The notes beneath the pieces were generated by a model that did not search any database, had not been told where the DNA came from, and saw only the letters and a program-made list of their open reading frames with translations. From Arsenophonus nilaparvatae (lineage in GTDB: Bacteria > Pseudomonadota > Gammaproteobacteria > Enterobacterales > Enterobacteriaceae), in the NCBI RefSeq assembly GCF_000757905.1, contig NZ_JRLH01000002.1: DNA of 64,000 nucleotides; one strand, written 5' to 3'. Positions 1-9,186 of the stretch are shown piece after piece. A program made the translations under genes and the position numbers. Position 1 is the stretch's first letter. Each line of letters begins with the position of its first letter.

Positions 1-1410
1 TTTGGCTTGGTTAGCCTGCTCTGATGCCTGCGCCATATTATGTAAAGATTTTTCCATCTGAACACGGGCACTAATATCAACCAAAACACAAATGGCCACT
101 TCCTTATTTTGATAACGAGAAATAACATAACTTATTTGTAAATGGGTATGACTGGTAGTAACAACATCAATATAACTACTAGATTTATCTTGAATAATTG
201 ATAAGATGCGGGTTTTATCATCATGGCTTAATAATCGAAAATAATCATGGGCCAATTCATTACTCAATATATTAACACCATCAACAAGACGTAAAATAAT
301 GATACCAACCGGCGCCGACGCCACTATTTTATGATTAAATTGCTCATGTTCTTCTAAACGAATGGCATTATCTTCTGCTGGTAATAACATCTTCCTTTCT
401 AATAGCCAGATCAAAAAAGTAATTAAAATAAATGAGATTATATTTAACAAAATGCCGTTTATAATTGACAGCTTAAATTCATTAAGAATATCACTAATAG
501 GTACAGAAAAAACAACACTTAATAACGAAGGTAGTAAGCGGTTTTTATAAATTAATCGACTAAAATCATTATCATAGCCGAAATGAAAGTTTTCTAACTG
601 ATAAACATAATCATCAGATCTTAAATTACTATCATACGGAAAATGTAATACTAATCTATTATTTGCATTTAAAACGAAGGTACTAATTGGCCTTTCATAG
701 CGTAAATTAAATTGCTCCAAGCGTATTGAACGTTCCAAACCAATTAGACCAATCAAAGTCCCTTTATCATAAATAGGCGCTAATATGTAGAAAGAGCCAT
801 TATCAGTTCCCGACGCTGGTGTGATCCAATAAATATTTTGCTCTCTGCCTTGTGCCCTCAAGCTCATATAAGCCCGCATATTTTCATGGATTATTTTTTT
901 AAACGATTGAAGACTGGTAGTACTGTTTCGGATAGCCAAATCAATCATGCAGTTACTTTCTGGGCCAACAATAAAAACCGTTTTTAAACCTTGTGGTGGC
1001 ACAATATTATTTCGCCAAAAAGAGAATAATTGATTAAATGCGACTAAGTAACTCTTTGATGTTTCATGCAATTTGCTACAATCAGCATCTGCCGTTAGGG
1101 GTAAGTAGGTGAAATTAAGTTGTTTTGGCAAGACAGGCGTATAATTAGGATCTTGCGCTAATTTTTCGATATGGCTATCTACCATATATTGGATTGATCG
1201 CAGAGTTTTATCCGTATAATGCACATATTCAACCATACTGTCATAAGTAGATGAATACTGTTGATGTATATCAGATTTAACTTCATTAAAGATATTAAAT
1301 AGATAAAAAAGTGTGATTACAGCTCCCATTGCCCACAGCATAACGCCGAGAGTACGGAACAAATAACGAGAAATTTTCAATGACGTTCTAAATGAAGATA
1401 GATATCTCAA
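1..1410 (-). CDS. rcsC: RcsC hybrid sensor kinase, N-terminal 470 residues (cut by window edge)
   Basis: RcsC is the inner-membrane hybrid histidine kinase of the Rcs envelope-stress phosphorelay, passing phosphate to RcsD and RcsB. I translated this frame by hand: all 470 codons are open. The first residues (LRYLSSFRTSLKISRYLF) align with the E. coli N-terminus, and the last visible ones (MAQASEQANQAK) match the linker just before the HisKA domain. Only the first transmembrane segment (about residues 17-35), the periplasmic sensor, the second membrane segment and the PAS-like region are inside the window; kinase and receiver domains lie beyond it. The start is a TTG at 1410, preceded by AGGA at a 6-base spacing; no ATG or GTG fits the homology better. 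It follows gyrA in the same direction but sits behind the gyrA terminator, so it probably has its own promoter. Confidence 0.93.
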   Translation of the reverse strand, partial: MRYLSSFRTSLKISRYLFRTLGVMLWAMGAVITLFYLFNIFNEVKSDIHQQYSSTYDSMVEYVHYTDKTLRSIQYMVDSHIEKLAQDPNYTPVLPKQLNFTYLPLTADADCSKLHETSKSYLVAFNQLFSFWRNNIVPPQGLKTVFIVGPESNCMIDLAIRNSTTSLQSFKKIIHENMRAYMSLRAQGREQNIYWITPASGTDNGSFYILAPIYDKGTLIGLIGLERSIRLEQFNLRYERPISTFVLNANNRLVLHFPYDSNLRSDDYVYQLENFHFGYDNDFSRLIYKNRLLPSLLSVVFSVPISDILNEFKLSIINGILLNIISFILITFLIWLLERKMLLPAEDNAIRLEEHEQFNHKIVASAPVGIIILRLVDGVNILSNELAHDYFRLLSHDDKTRILSIIQDKSSSYIDVVTTSHTHLQISYVISRYQNKEVAICVLVDISARVQMEKSLHNMAQASEQANQAK

Positions 1411-1509
1411 ACACTGTCCTAACTATAAAAGAAGTGTATCAATGATAAAGCATATACGATAAGCGGAATAATAAAAAGTTATCACTAATAATGAATTGAC
1501 ATAAAGTGT

Positions 1510-1534
1510 AAAAACGGGCACCTACTTGTGCCCG
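1510..1534 (-). terminator. gyrA rho-independent terminator
   Basis: A perfect 7-bp GC-rich stem (CGGGCAC at 1515-1521 with GTGCCCG at 1528-1534, 6-base loop) is followed on the minus strand by five T. It lies about 20 bases past the gyrA stop and separates gyrA from rcsC. Confidence 0.9.
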
Positions 1535-1553
1535 CTCAGATAAAACTAATTTA

Positions 1554-4181
1554 TCACTCATTAAGCGAAAGATTTTCTACGTTATTGATATCAGGCTCTA
1601 CTTTTACGCTGATTGTATCTTCTGTTAACGTTTGGTTATCATCTTCCTCTTCTTCAGGATCAACAACGCGTTGTAAACCAACTACTTTTTCATCTTCAGC
1701 AGTACGAATCAAAGTGACACCCTGAGTATTTCTACCGACAATGCTAACCTCTGCAACTCGGGTACGCACCAAGGTACCAGCATCCGTGATCATCATGATT
1801 TGATCAGTTTTTTCTACCTGAATTGCTCCGACCACATTACCATTACGTTCACTAACCTTAATGGAAATAACACCTTGAGTAGCTCGAGATTTTGTTGGGT
1901 ATTCACTCTGCTCGGTTCGTTTTCCATAACCATTTTCTGTAACGGTTAAAATATCACCTTCACCACGGGGTACAATCAGCGAAACGACCTTATCGCCAGC
2001 TTGTAGCTTAATACCTCGAACACCCGTTGCTGTACGTCCCATAGGACGAACCGCATTTTCCGCAAAACGAACAACTTTACCACCAGCAGAGAAAAGCATT
2101 ACCTCATTTTTACCAGCAGTCAAATCAACGCCAATCAGCTCATCGCCATCATTAAGATTAACTGCAATAATGCCGGCGCTTCTGGGACGACTAAAATCTT
2201 TTAGTGATGTCTTTTTAACTGTACCACTCGCGGTTGCCATAAATACATAATGACCATCATCAAATTCACGTACCGGCAAAATTGCGGTAATACGTTCATT
2301 CTGTTCTAACGGTAATAAATTGACTATTGGTCGTCCACGTGCACCACGGCTAGCTTCGGGTAATTGGTAAACTTTCATCCAATAGAGACGGCCACGGCTA
2401 GAGAAGCATAGAATTGTGTCATGGGTATTGGCAACTAACAAACGCTCAATAAAATCTTCTTCTTTAATACGCGCAGCAGACTTACCTTTACCCCCACGTC
2501 GCTGTGCTTCGTAATCAGATAGTGGCTGATATTTAACATACCCCTGATGTGATAAGGTGACGACCACATCTTCCTGGGTAATTAAATCTTCGATATTAAT
2601 ATCCGCGCTATTTTCAGTAATTTCGGTGCGACGGACATCACGATACTGATCTTTAACAGCTTCCAGCTCTTCACGGATAACTTCCATTAACCGTTCTGGG
2701 CTGGTTAATATATATAGCAATGCGGCAATCAGTTTTAGCAGCTCACTATATTCATCCAATATTTTGTCATGTTCTAAGCTAGTTAATTTTTGCAAACGCA
2801 AATCAAGAATTGCCTGAGCTTGCGGTTCAGTCAAATAATATTGACCATCGCGCACACCGTATTCGGGTTCAAGCCATTCAGGGCGAGCAGCGTTATCACC
2901 TGCATTGGCTAACATGGCAGAAACATTACCTAATTGCCAAGGACGAGCAATCAAAGACAATTTCGCTTCATGAGGCGTTGATGCTTGGCGGATAAGTTCA
3001 ATTATTGGATCAATATTTGCTAATGCGACGGCGAGAGCTTCCAAAATATGAGCCCGTTCACGCGCTTTACGCAATTCAAAAATAGTCCGTCGAGTGACCA
3101 CTTCTCTACGATGGCGAACAAAAGCTTCAAGAATTTCTTTTAAGTTTAAAAGTCTAGGCTGGCCATCACATAAGGCAACCATATTAATGCCAAATGAGAC
3201 TTGAAGTTGAGTGAGGGAATACAAATTATTCAGTACCACTTCCGCCACTGCATCTCGTTTTACTTCAATAACAATACGCATGCCATCTTTATCAGATTCA
3301 TCACGTAATGCACTAATCCCCTCAACACGCTTATCTTTAACCAATTCTGCAATTTTTTCAATTAAACGAGCTTTATTAACCTGATAAGGGATCTCATTGA
3401 CAATAATTGTTTCGCGACCACTTTTATCATCAACTTCAACGTTAGCTCGTGCACGGATATAGACTTTACCACGTCCCGTCCGATATGCGTCGATGATACC
3501 GCGGCGACCATTAATAATCGCAGCGGTTGGAAAATCAGGACCTGGAATATACTCCAGTAATCCTTCAATACTAATATTTTCATCATTGATATAAGCCAGA
3601 CAGCCATCAATGACTTCACTAAGGTTATGAGGTGGAATATTGGTAGCCATACCAACAGCGATACCTGAAGAGCCGTTAACCAGCAAGTTTGGCACCCGAG
3701 TTGGCATAACATCAGGGATCTGCTCTGTACCATCATAGTTAGGAATAAAATCAACGGTTTCTTTATCTAAATCTGCCAACAATTCATGGGCAATTTTTGC
3801 CATGCGTACTTCGGTATAACGCATAGCTGCAGCAGAGTCGCCATCAACAGAGCCAAAATTACCTTGCCCATCAACTAGCATATAACGCATTGAAAAAGGT
3901 TGTGCCAGACGTACTATCGCATCATAAACAGCGCTATCGCCATGAGGATGGTATTTACCAATGACGTCACCGACTACACGGGCTGATTTTTTGTACGGTT
4001 TATTCCAATCATTGCCCAATACATTCATCGCATATAATACGCGACGGTGAACAGGCTTTAATCCATCTCGTACATCTGGAAGGGCGCGTCCAACAATTAC
4101 AGACATCGCATAATCCAAATAAGAGCTTTTCAGCTCCTCTTCGATATTGACCGGGGTAATTTCTCTTGCTATGTCACTCAT
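1554..4181 (-). CDS. gyrA: DNA gyrase subunit A
   Basis: GyrA is the breakage-reunion subunit of DNA gyrase; with GyrB it introduces negative supercoils using ATP. From the chosen start the protein has 875 residues, the E. coli length. The quinolone-resistance region reads HPHGDSAVYD, so Ser83 and Asp87 are wild type. The catalytic Tyr122 (RYTE) and the GyrA box QRRGGKG, required for DNA wrapping, are present, followed by the beta-pinwheel repeats and an acidic tail. An in-frame ATG six codons upstream (4199) would add MRDSGS, but homologues begin at MSDIAREITP, so 4181 is preferred; GAGGGA lies 10 bases upstream. The gene is divergent from ubiG, as in E. coli. Confidence 0.97.
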   Translation of the reverse strand: MSDIAREITPVNIEEELKSSYLDYAMSVIVGRALPDVRDGLKPVHRRVLYAMNVLGNDWNKPYKKSARVVGDVIGKYHPHGDSAVYDAIVRLAQPFSMRYMLVDGQGNFGSVDGDSAAAMRYTEVRMAKIAHELLADLDKETVDFIPNYDGTEQIPDVMPTRVPNLLVNGSSGIAVGMATNIPPHNLSEVIDGCLAYINDENISIEGLLEYIPGPDFPTAAIINGRRGIIDAYRTGRGKVYIRARANVEVDDKSGRETIIVNEIPYQVNKARLIEKIAELVKDKRVEGISALRDESDKDGMRIVIEVKRDAVAEVVLNNLYSLTQLQVSFGINMVALCDGQPRLLNLKEILEAFVRHRREVVTRRTIFELRKARERAHILEALAVALANIDPIIELIRQASTPHEAKLSLIARPWQLGNVSAMLANAGDNAARPEWLEPEYGVRDGQYYLTEPQAQAILDLRLQKLTSLEHDKILDEYSELLKLIAALLYILTSPERLMEVIREELEAVKDQYRDVRRTEITENSADINIEDLITQEDVVVTLSHQGYVKYQPLSDYEAQRRGGKGKSAARIKEEDFIERLLVANTHDTILCFSSRGRLYWMKVYQLPEASRGARGRPIVNLLPLEQNERITAILPVREFDDGHYVFMATASGTVKKTSLKDFSRPRSAGIIAVNLNDGDELIGVDLTAGKNEVMLFSAGGKVVRFAENAVRPMGRTATGVRGIKLQAGDKVVSLIVPRGEGDILTVTENGYGKRTEQSEYPTKSRATQGVISIKVSERNGNVVGAIQVEKTDQIMMITDAGTLVRTRVAEVSIVGRNTQGVTLIRTAEDEKVVGLQRVVDPEEEEDDNQTLTEDTISVKVEPDINNVENLSLNE

Positions 4182-4199
4182 GGAGCCACTGTCCCTCAT

Positions 4200-4232
4200 A
4201 CTCCTTATTCATTAAGGAGTAAAATTATACCA
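4200..4232 (-). promoter_or_regulatory. gyrA promoter -10 and leader hairpin
   Basis: On the minus strand an extended -10 (TGGTATAAT, 4224-4232) stands ahead of gyrA. Directly after the predicted transcription start is a perfect 8-bp inverted repeat (ACTCCTTA / TAAGGAGT, 4200-4220, 5-base loop). Its downstream arm contains the AGGAG that would serve the upstream in-frame ATG at 4199. I see no convincing -35, which suits an extended -10 promoter. Confidence 0.55.
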
Positions 4233-4282
4233 CAAAATCGCCATTTTATAAAAACAGGAAACGCATAATGATCAATAAAACA

Positions 4283-4309
4283 TGTATAATGACCTAATGC
4301 CATTATACA
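4283..4309. repeat. Inverted repeat between gyrA and ubiG with opposed -10 hexamers
   Basis: TGTATAATG (4283-4291) and its exact reverse complement CATTATACA (4301-4309) are separated by 9 bases. Each arm contains a consensus TATAAT, one facing ubiG and one facing gyrA. It could be a pair of back-to-back promoters or an operator; the sequence alone does not decide. Confidence 0.5.
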
Positions 4310-4347
4310 GTCTATGTTAATAAAAAAATTAAGGAGTAAATTTTCTG

Positions 4348-5079
4348 ATGAATAACAAGAATTCGCTCAGCAAGGCAAATGTTGATCTAGCTGAAATCGA
4401 CAAATTTAGCTCTGTTGCGACTCGTTGGTGGGATGAAACGAGTGAATTCCAACCTCTTCATCGGATTAATCCATTACGTTTAAACTATATCCTGCAACAG
4501 GCTAATGGTCTGTTTGGTAAAAAAGTACTCGATATTGGCTGCGGCGGCGGAATTTTATCAGAAAGTATGGCTAAAGAAGGCGCCCTGGTGACAGGAATTG
4601 ATATGGCCGCAGAGCCGCTGGAAGTCGCAAAGCTCCATGCATTAGAAAGCAATATGCAGATCAATTATCTACAGGAAACCGCTGAGAGTCATGCCGAAAA
4701 ATACCCTAAAACTTATGATATCGTTACCTGTATGGAAATGTTGGAACATGTGCCCGATCCCGAGTCTGTCGTTCAATCATGCGCAAAATTAGTCAAACCG
4801 GGCGGTCATGTATTTTTTTCTACTATTAATCGTAATAAAAAAGCCTGGTTATTGGCAATTATTGCCGCTGAGCATATTTTAAAAATAGTTCCCAAAGGTA
4901 CTCATGATGTAAAGAAATTTATTCGACCTTCAGAGCTACTCAGTTGGATAGATAAAACCTCTTTACAAGAACAGCATATGATCGGATTACATTATAATCC
5001 GATTAGCGACAAATTTTCGTTAGGCTCGAATGTTGATGTTAATTATATGTTGCACTTGTCAAATACAAATAATTGTTAA
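4348..5079 (+). CDS. ubiG: Ubiquinone biosynthesis O-methyltransferase UbiG
   Basis: UbiG carries out both O-methylations of ubiquinone synthesis using S-adenosylmethionine. The 243-residue product is close to the E. coli length (240). SAM-binding motif I (VLDIGCGGGILSE) lies near residues 60-72, and the family signature around EMLEHVPDP is near residues 130-138. The N-terminal part (FSSVATRWWDETSEFQPLHRIN) is typical of UbiG. An AAGGAG stands 11 bases before the ATG. It is transcribed divergently from gyrA. Together with the men operon in this window it shows that both ubiquinone and menaquinone are in use. Confidence 0.96.
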   Translation: MNNKNSLSKANVDLAEIDKFSSVATRWWDETSEFQPLHRINPLRLNYILQQANGLFGKKVLDIGCGGGILSESMAKEGALVTGIDMAAEPLEVAKLHALESNMQINYLQETAESHAEKYPKTYDIVTCMEMLEHVPDPESVVQSCAKLVKPGGHVFFSTINRNKKAWLLAIIAAEHILKIVPKGTHDVKKFIRPSELLSWIDKTSLQEQHMIGLHYNPISDKFSLGSNVDVNYMLHLSNTNNC

Positions 5080-5440
5080 CATTTGCTGAAGAAAGCAGCA
5101 GTCAGTAGGTCATTATTAAATTTATTTTTCACCATTGCCGGTAACATAAATTATAATATTCTTCTATTATCACACAGAGTTATCGGCCAATTAACAAAAT
5201 TTAGCGCTCGATTATTGCTAAAAACCCCATTTTTTATAGACTTGATAAAAGTAGCAAATACCATTATCTTGTTAGTATAAACGCAATCAAACACTATATA
5301 TTGTGTTTACTGCTCTCCATTTTAGTTCAAAATACAAACATAATATGCTATTAACAGCCCACCGTTTTGTATTTTATTATTAACCATTGAGTGCAGTGAT
5401 CGATAAATATTTAGCTAGTTAACTTTAGGTGTATTTACCC
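5080..5440. other. ubiG-nrdA intergenic region
   Basis: This gap of about 360 bases carries the nrdA control region (NrdR box at 5291-5306) in its downstream half. A 65-codon open frame at 5083-5280 has no ribosome-binding site and no recognisable product, and I do not count it as a gene. Confidence 0.6.
5291..5306. promoter_or_regulatory. NrdR box upstream of nrdA
   Basis: ACACTATATATTGTGT matches the NrdR consensus ACAC-W-ATATAT-W-GTGT at all 16 positions. NrdR is the ATP/dATP-sensing repressor of ribonucleotide reductase genes. The box lies 134 bases before the nrdA ATG. NrdR usually binds two boxes about 31 bp apart; no good second box is visible downstream. Confidence 0.8.
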
Positions 5441-7732
5441 ATGAACCAAAGTCTGTTAGTCACTAAACGTGATGGACATAAAGAGCGCATTGATCTTGAT
5501 AAAATCCATAAAGTCATTACCTGGGCGGCTGAAGGCCTAAAAGATGTATCCGTTTCACAAGTAGAGCTACGTTCTCAGATCCAGTTTTATGATGGTATTA
5601 AAACGTCCGATATTCACGAAACCATGATCAAAGCGGCGGCAGATCTTATTTCAGCTGATACACCCGATTACCAATATCTTGCAGCTCGATTAGCTATTTT
5701 CCATCTACGCAAAAAAGCATATGGCCAATTTGAACCACCAGCACTATATCAGCATATTTTGCATATGGTTAAAATAGGTAAATATGATAAGCATCTGCTG
5801 ACAGATTATACAGCTGAAGAATTCGAGCAGATGGATAGTTTTCTGGATCACTGGCGTGACATGAATTTTTCCTATGCGGCAGTTAAGCAATTAGAAGGCA
5901 AATACTTAGTACAAAACCGGGTAAGCGGTGAAATTTATGAAAGTGCGCAGTTTCTCTATATCCTTGTTGCAGCTTGCCTTTTTTCACGCTATCCAAAAGA
6001 TACGCGGTTAAACTATATTCATCGTTTTTATGATGCAATCTCAACTTTCAAAATTTCACTACCTACCCCGATTATGGCGGGGGTACGCACCCCAACCCGC
6101 CAATTTAGTTCTTGCGTATTAATTGAATGTGGCGATAGCCTTGATTCAATTAATGCCACTTCCAGCGCGATTGTAAAATATGTTTCTCAGCGTGCCGGTA
6201 TTGGTATTAATGCCGGCCATATTCGCGCACTAGGTAGTCCAATTCGGGGAGGTGAAGCGTTTCATACAGGCTGTATCCCGTTCTATAAACATTTCCAAAC
6301 TGCGGTAAAATCTTGTTCTCAAGGTGGCGTACGTGGTGGTGCCGCTACGCTATTTTATCCGCTCTGGCATTTAGAGGTTGAAAGCCTATTAGTATTGAAA
6401 AATAACCGTGGCGTTGAAGGTAATCGTGTTCGTCACCTGGACTATGGCGTACAAATTAACAAACTGATGTATGAACGCCTTATCAAAGGTAAAGAAATTA
6501 CCCTCTTTAGCCCTTCTGATGTGCCCGGCTTATATGAAGCATTTTTTGCTGATCAAAACGAATTTGAACGTTTATATTTAAAATATGAGCAAGACGCAAA
6601 CATACGCCAAAAACGCGTTAAAGCGCTCGATCTATTTTCACTTATGATGCAAGAGCGAGCGTCAACCGGACGTATTTATATTCAAAATGTCGATCACTGT
6701 AACACCCATAGTCCATTTGATGCTAAAGTTGCGCCAATTCGTCAATCAAACCTCTGTCTGGAAATCGCCTTGCCAACCAGGCCCTTAAATGATGTTAACG
6801 ACGAAAATGGTGAAATTGCTCTCTGTACTCTTTCCGCCTTTAATTTGGGTGCCATTAACTCATTGGATGAATTGGAAGAGTTGGCGGTATTAGCGGTGCG
6901 TGCATTAGATTCACTGCTCGATTATCAAAACTATCCGATTGTTGCAGCGCAAAAAGGCTCTATGGGTCGTCGTACTTTAGGTATTGGCGTCATAAATTAT
7001 GCTTATTATTTAGCTAAACATGGCGTTCACTACTCCGATGGTAGTGCCAATAATCTGACCCATAAAACCTTTGAAGCAATCCAATATTATTTATTGAAAG
7101 CATCCAATGAACTGGCAAAAGAGCAAGGTGCTTGCCCATGGTTTAATGAAACTACTTATGCAAAAGGTATTTTACCGATTGATAGTTATAAAAAATCATT
7201 AGATGCACTAACATCTGAACCGCTACATTATGATTGGCAAACTTTACGCAAAGATATCAAGCAATATGGTTTGCGTAACTCAACGCTTTCCGCCTTGATG
7301 CCATCAGAAACTTCTTCGCAAATATCCAATGCTACCAATGGCATTGAACCACCGCGAGGCTATATCAGTATTAAAGCATCCAAAGATGGTATTTTGCGTC
7401 AAGTTGTACCTGAATACGAACGCCTGAAAGATGATTATGAACTGTTATGGCAAATGCCCAACAATGACGGTTATTTGCAGTTGGTTGGTATTATGCAAAA
7501 ATTTATTGATCAATCAATTTCTGCTAATACGAATTATGATCCAACCCACTTCCCAAATAATAAAGTTCCAATGAATCAATTACTGAAAGATTTGTTACTC
7601 GCTTATAAATATGGGTTAAAAACGCTTTATTACCATAATACCCGAGATGGTGCAGAGGATAGCCAAGCCGATCTTGAAGAGGTGATTGAATCAGCTGACA
7701 GCGATTGTGATGGCGGCGCTTGTAAGATTTAA
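5441..7732 (+). CDS. nrdA: Ribonucleoside-diphosphate reductase 1, alpha subunit
   Basis: NrdA is the large subunit of aerobic class Ia ribonucleotide reductase, which makes dNDPs from NDPs. The product (763 residues from this start; E. coli 761) has an N-terminal ATP cone, the redox cysteines in RQFSSCVLIECG and EIALCTLSAF, the radical cysteine in RQSNLCLEIALP, and the C-terminal pair in DCDGGACKI that passes electrons from thioredoxin or glutaredoxin. An in-frame ATG four codons upstream (5429) is possible, but the E. coli protein begins MNQ-LLVTKRDG and AGGTG lies 9 bases before 5441. It is the first gene of nrdA-nrdB-yfaE, with 11 bases to nrdB. Regulation by NrdR is indicated by the upstream box. 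Confidence 0.97.
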   Translation: MNQSLLVTKRDGHKERIDLDKIHKVITWAAEGLKDVSVSQVELRSQIQFYDGIKTSDIHETMIKAAADLISADTPDYQYLAARLAIFHLRKKAYGQFEPPALYQHILHMVKIGKYDKHLLTDYTAEEFEQMDSFLDHWRDMNFSYAAVKQLEGKYLVQNRVSGEIYESAQFLYILVAACLFSRYPKDTRLNYIHRFYDAISTFKISLPTPIMAGVRTPTRQFSSCVLIECGDSLDSINATSSAIVKYVSQRAGIGINAGHIRALGSPIRGGEAFHTGCIPFYKHFQTAVKSCSQGGVRGGAATLFYPLWHLEVESLLVLKNNRGVEGNRVRHLDYGVQINKLMYERLIKGKEITLFSPSDVPGLYEAFFADQNEFERLYLKYEQDANIRQKRVKALDLFSLMMQERASTGRIYIQNVDHCNTHSPFDAKVAPIRQSNLCLEIALPTRPLNDVNDENGEIALCTLSAFNLGAINSLDELEELAVLAVRALDSLLDYQNYPIVAAQKGSMGRRTLGIGVINYAYYLAKHGVHYSDGSANNLTHKTFEAIQYYLLKASNELAKEQGACPWFNETTYAKGILPIDSYKKSLDALTSEPLHYDWQTLRKDIKQYGLRNSTLSALMPSETSSQISNATNGIEPPRGYISIKASKDGILRQVVPEYERLKDDYELLWQMPNNDGYLQLVGIMQKFIDQSISANTNYDPTHFPNNKVPMNQLLKDLLLAYKYGLKTLYYHNTRDGAEDSQADLEEVIESADSDCDGGACKI

Positions 7733-7743
7733 CGTGAGGACGT

Positions 7744-8880
7744 ATGGAATACCAATATACAACATTTTCGCAAACCAAAAACGATCAATTGCAAGAACCG
7801 ATGTTCTTTGGACAGCCTGTCAACGTTGCCCGTTATGATCAGCAAAAATATCCTATTTTCGAGCAGCTAATTGAAAAACAACTCTCTTTTTTCTGGCGCC
7901 CAGAAGAAATTGATGTTTCTCGTGATCGTATTGATTATCAAGCGCTACCTGAACATGAAAAACACATTTTTATCAGTAATTTAAAATATCAAACACTATT
8001 AGATTCTATTCAAGGACGTAGCCCTAACGTGGCACTACTGCCCCTTATTTCAATTCCTGAACTTGAAACCTGGATAGAAACCTGGTCATTTTCAGAAACT
8101 ATTCATTCGCGCTCTTATACTCATATTATTCGTAATATTGTTAATGACCCATCAATTATTTTTGACGATATCGTAACTAATGACGAAATTTTAAAGCGGG
8201 CAAAAGATATTTCTACTTATTATGACGATTTAATTGAGATGACCAGCTATTACCATATGTTAGGTGAGGGCAATCATACAATTAATGGCAAAAATGTCAT
8301 TATTTCTTTACACGATTTGAAAAAGCAGCTCTATTTATGTTTGATGAGCGTTAATGCATTAGAAGCGATTCGTTTTTATGTCAGCTTCGCTTGCTCATTT
8401 GCCTTTGCTGAACGTGAATTGATGGAAGGAAACGCTAAAATTATTAAATTGATTGCCCGTGATGAAGCTTTGCATCTCACCGGCACCCAACATATGTTAA
8501 ACCTGATGCGTTCTGGTCAAGATGATCCTGAAATGGCCATCATTGCCAAAGAGTGTGAAGAAGCGTGTTACAAATTGTTTGTACAAGCCGCCGAACAGGA
8601 AAAGGAGTGGGCAGAATATCTCTTCTCAAATGGTTCTATGATCGGTCTTAATAAAGATATTCTATGTCAATACATCGAATATATTACCAATATTCGCATG
8701 CAAGCGGTTGGATTAAAATTACCCTTCGAAACGCGTTCTAATCCAATCCCATGGATCAACGCCTGGCTAGTTTCTGATAACGTTCAGGTGGCCCCACAAG
8801 AAGTAGAAGTGAGTTCTTACTTGGTAGGGCAAATTGATGCTCAGGTCGATACCGATGAATTGGGCAACTTTGAGTTATAA
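7744..8880 (+). CDS. nrdB: Ribonucleoside-diphosphate reductase 1, beta subunit
   Basis: NrdB holds the diferric-tyrosyl radical cofactor that starts catalysis in NrdA. The 378-residue product (E. coli 376) shows the iron ligands and radical tyrosine region: ETWSFSETIHSRSYTHIIRN contains Glu115, His118 and Tyr122 by E. coli numbering, and the second carboxylate/histidine set is in IARDEALHLTGTQH. The C-terminus (DTDELGNFEL) is the conserved tail that docks on NrdA. GTGAGG lies just before the start, and only 5 bases separate it from yfaE. Confidence 0.97.
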   Translation: MEYQYTTFSQTKNDQLQEPMFFGQPVNVARYDQQKYPIFEQLIEKQLSFFWRPEEIDVSRDRIDYQALPEHEKHIFISNLKYQTLLDSIQGRSPNVALLPLISIPELETWIETWSFSETIHSRSYTHIIRNIVNDPSIIFDDIVTNDEILKRAKDISTYYDDLIEMTSYYHMLGEGNHTINGKNVIISLHDLKKQLYLCLMSVNALEAIRFYVSFACSFAFAERELMEGNAKIIKLIARDEALHLTGTQHMLNLMRSGQDDPEMAIIAKECEEACYKLFVQAAEQEKEWAEYLFSNGSMIGLNKDILCQYIEYITNIRMQAVGLKLPFETRSNPIPWINAWLVSDNVQVAPQEVEVSSYLVGQIDAQVDTDELGNFEL

Positions 8881-8885
8881 CCGTT

Positions 8886-9158
8886 ATGGCAAGCTATAAA
8901 ATTACCCTGCGCAACGCGCAGGGCATACTGATCCCTTTTCATTCCGAACAACATACAAGTCTACTTGATGCTCTGGAACAGAGTAAAATTCAAATTGAAT
9001 TTCAATGTCGGGAAGGCTTTTGTGGTGCCTGCCGAGTTCGTCTGCGAAAAGGAAAAGTCGCATATCGTCATAAACCAATAGCTTTCATTGATAAAGATGA
9101 GATATTAGCCTGTAGTTGCCGGCCTATCACCGATATTGATATTGATATCAATCAATAA
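8886..9158 (+). CDS. yfaE: 2Fe-2S ferredoxin YfaE (NrdB cofactor maintenance)
   Basis: YfaE is a small plant-type [2Fe-2S] ferredoxin that supplies electrons for assembly and repair of the NrdB diferric-tyrosyl cofactor. The 90-residue protein has the C-x4-C-x2-C cluster motif (CREGFCGAC, near residues 40-48) and a fourth cysteine in the CSC motif near residue 77. It starts 5 bases after nrdB, so the three genes are almost certainly co-transcribed and probably translationally linked. The ribosome-binding site is weak. Confidence 0.93.
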   Translation: MASYKITLRNAQGILIPFHSEQHTSLLDALEQSKIQIEFQCREGFCGACRVRLRKGKVAYRHKPIAFIDKDEILACSCRPITDIDIDINQ

Positions 9159-9186
9159 CACCAGCGGGCGCTAACATTAAGACTGT

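Noticed and set aside
2810..2995. Open frames antisense to gyrA, men and nuo genes
   Set aside because: They are shadows of strongly conserved coding sequence on the other strand, with no start signals.
5083..5280. 65-codon open frame after ubiG
   Set aside because: No ribosome-binding site of its own, no recognisable product, and it lies in the AT-rich nrdA leader.
5334..5353. Possible second NrdR box
   Set aside because: Best alignment matches only about 10 of 16 positions and the spacing is wrong.
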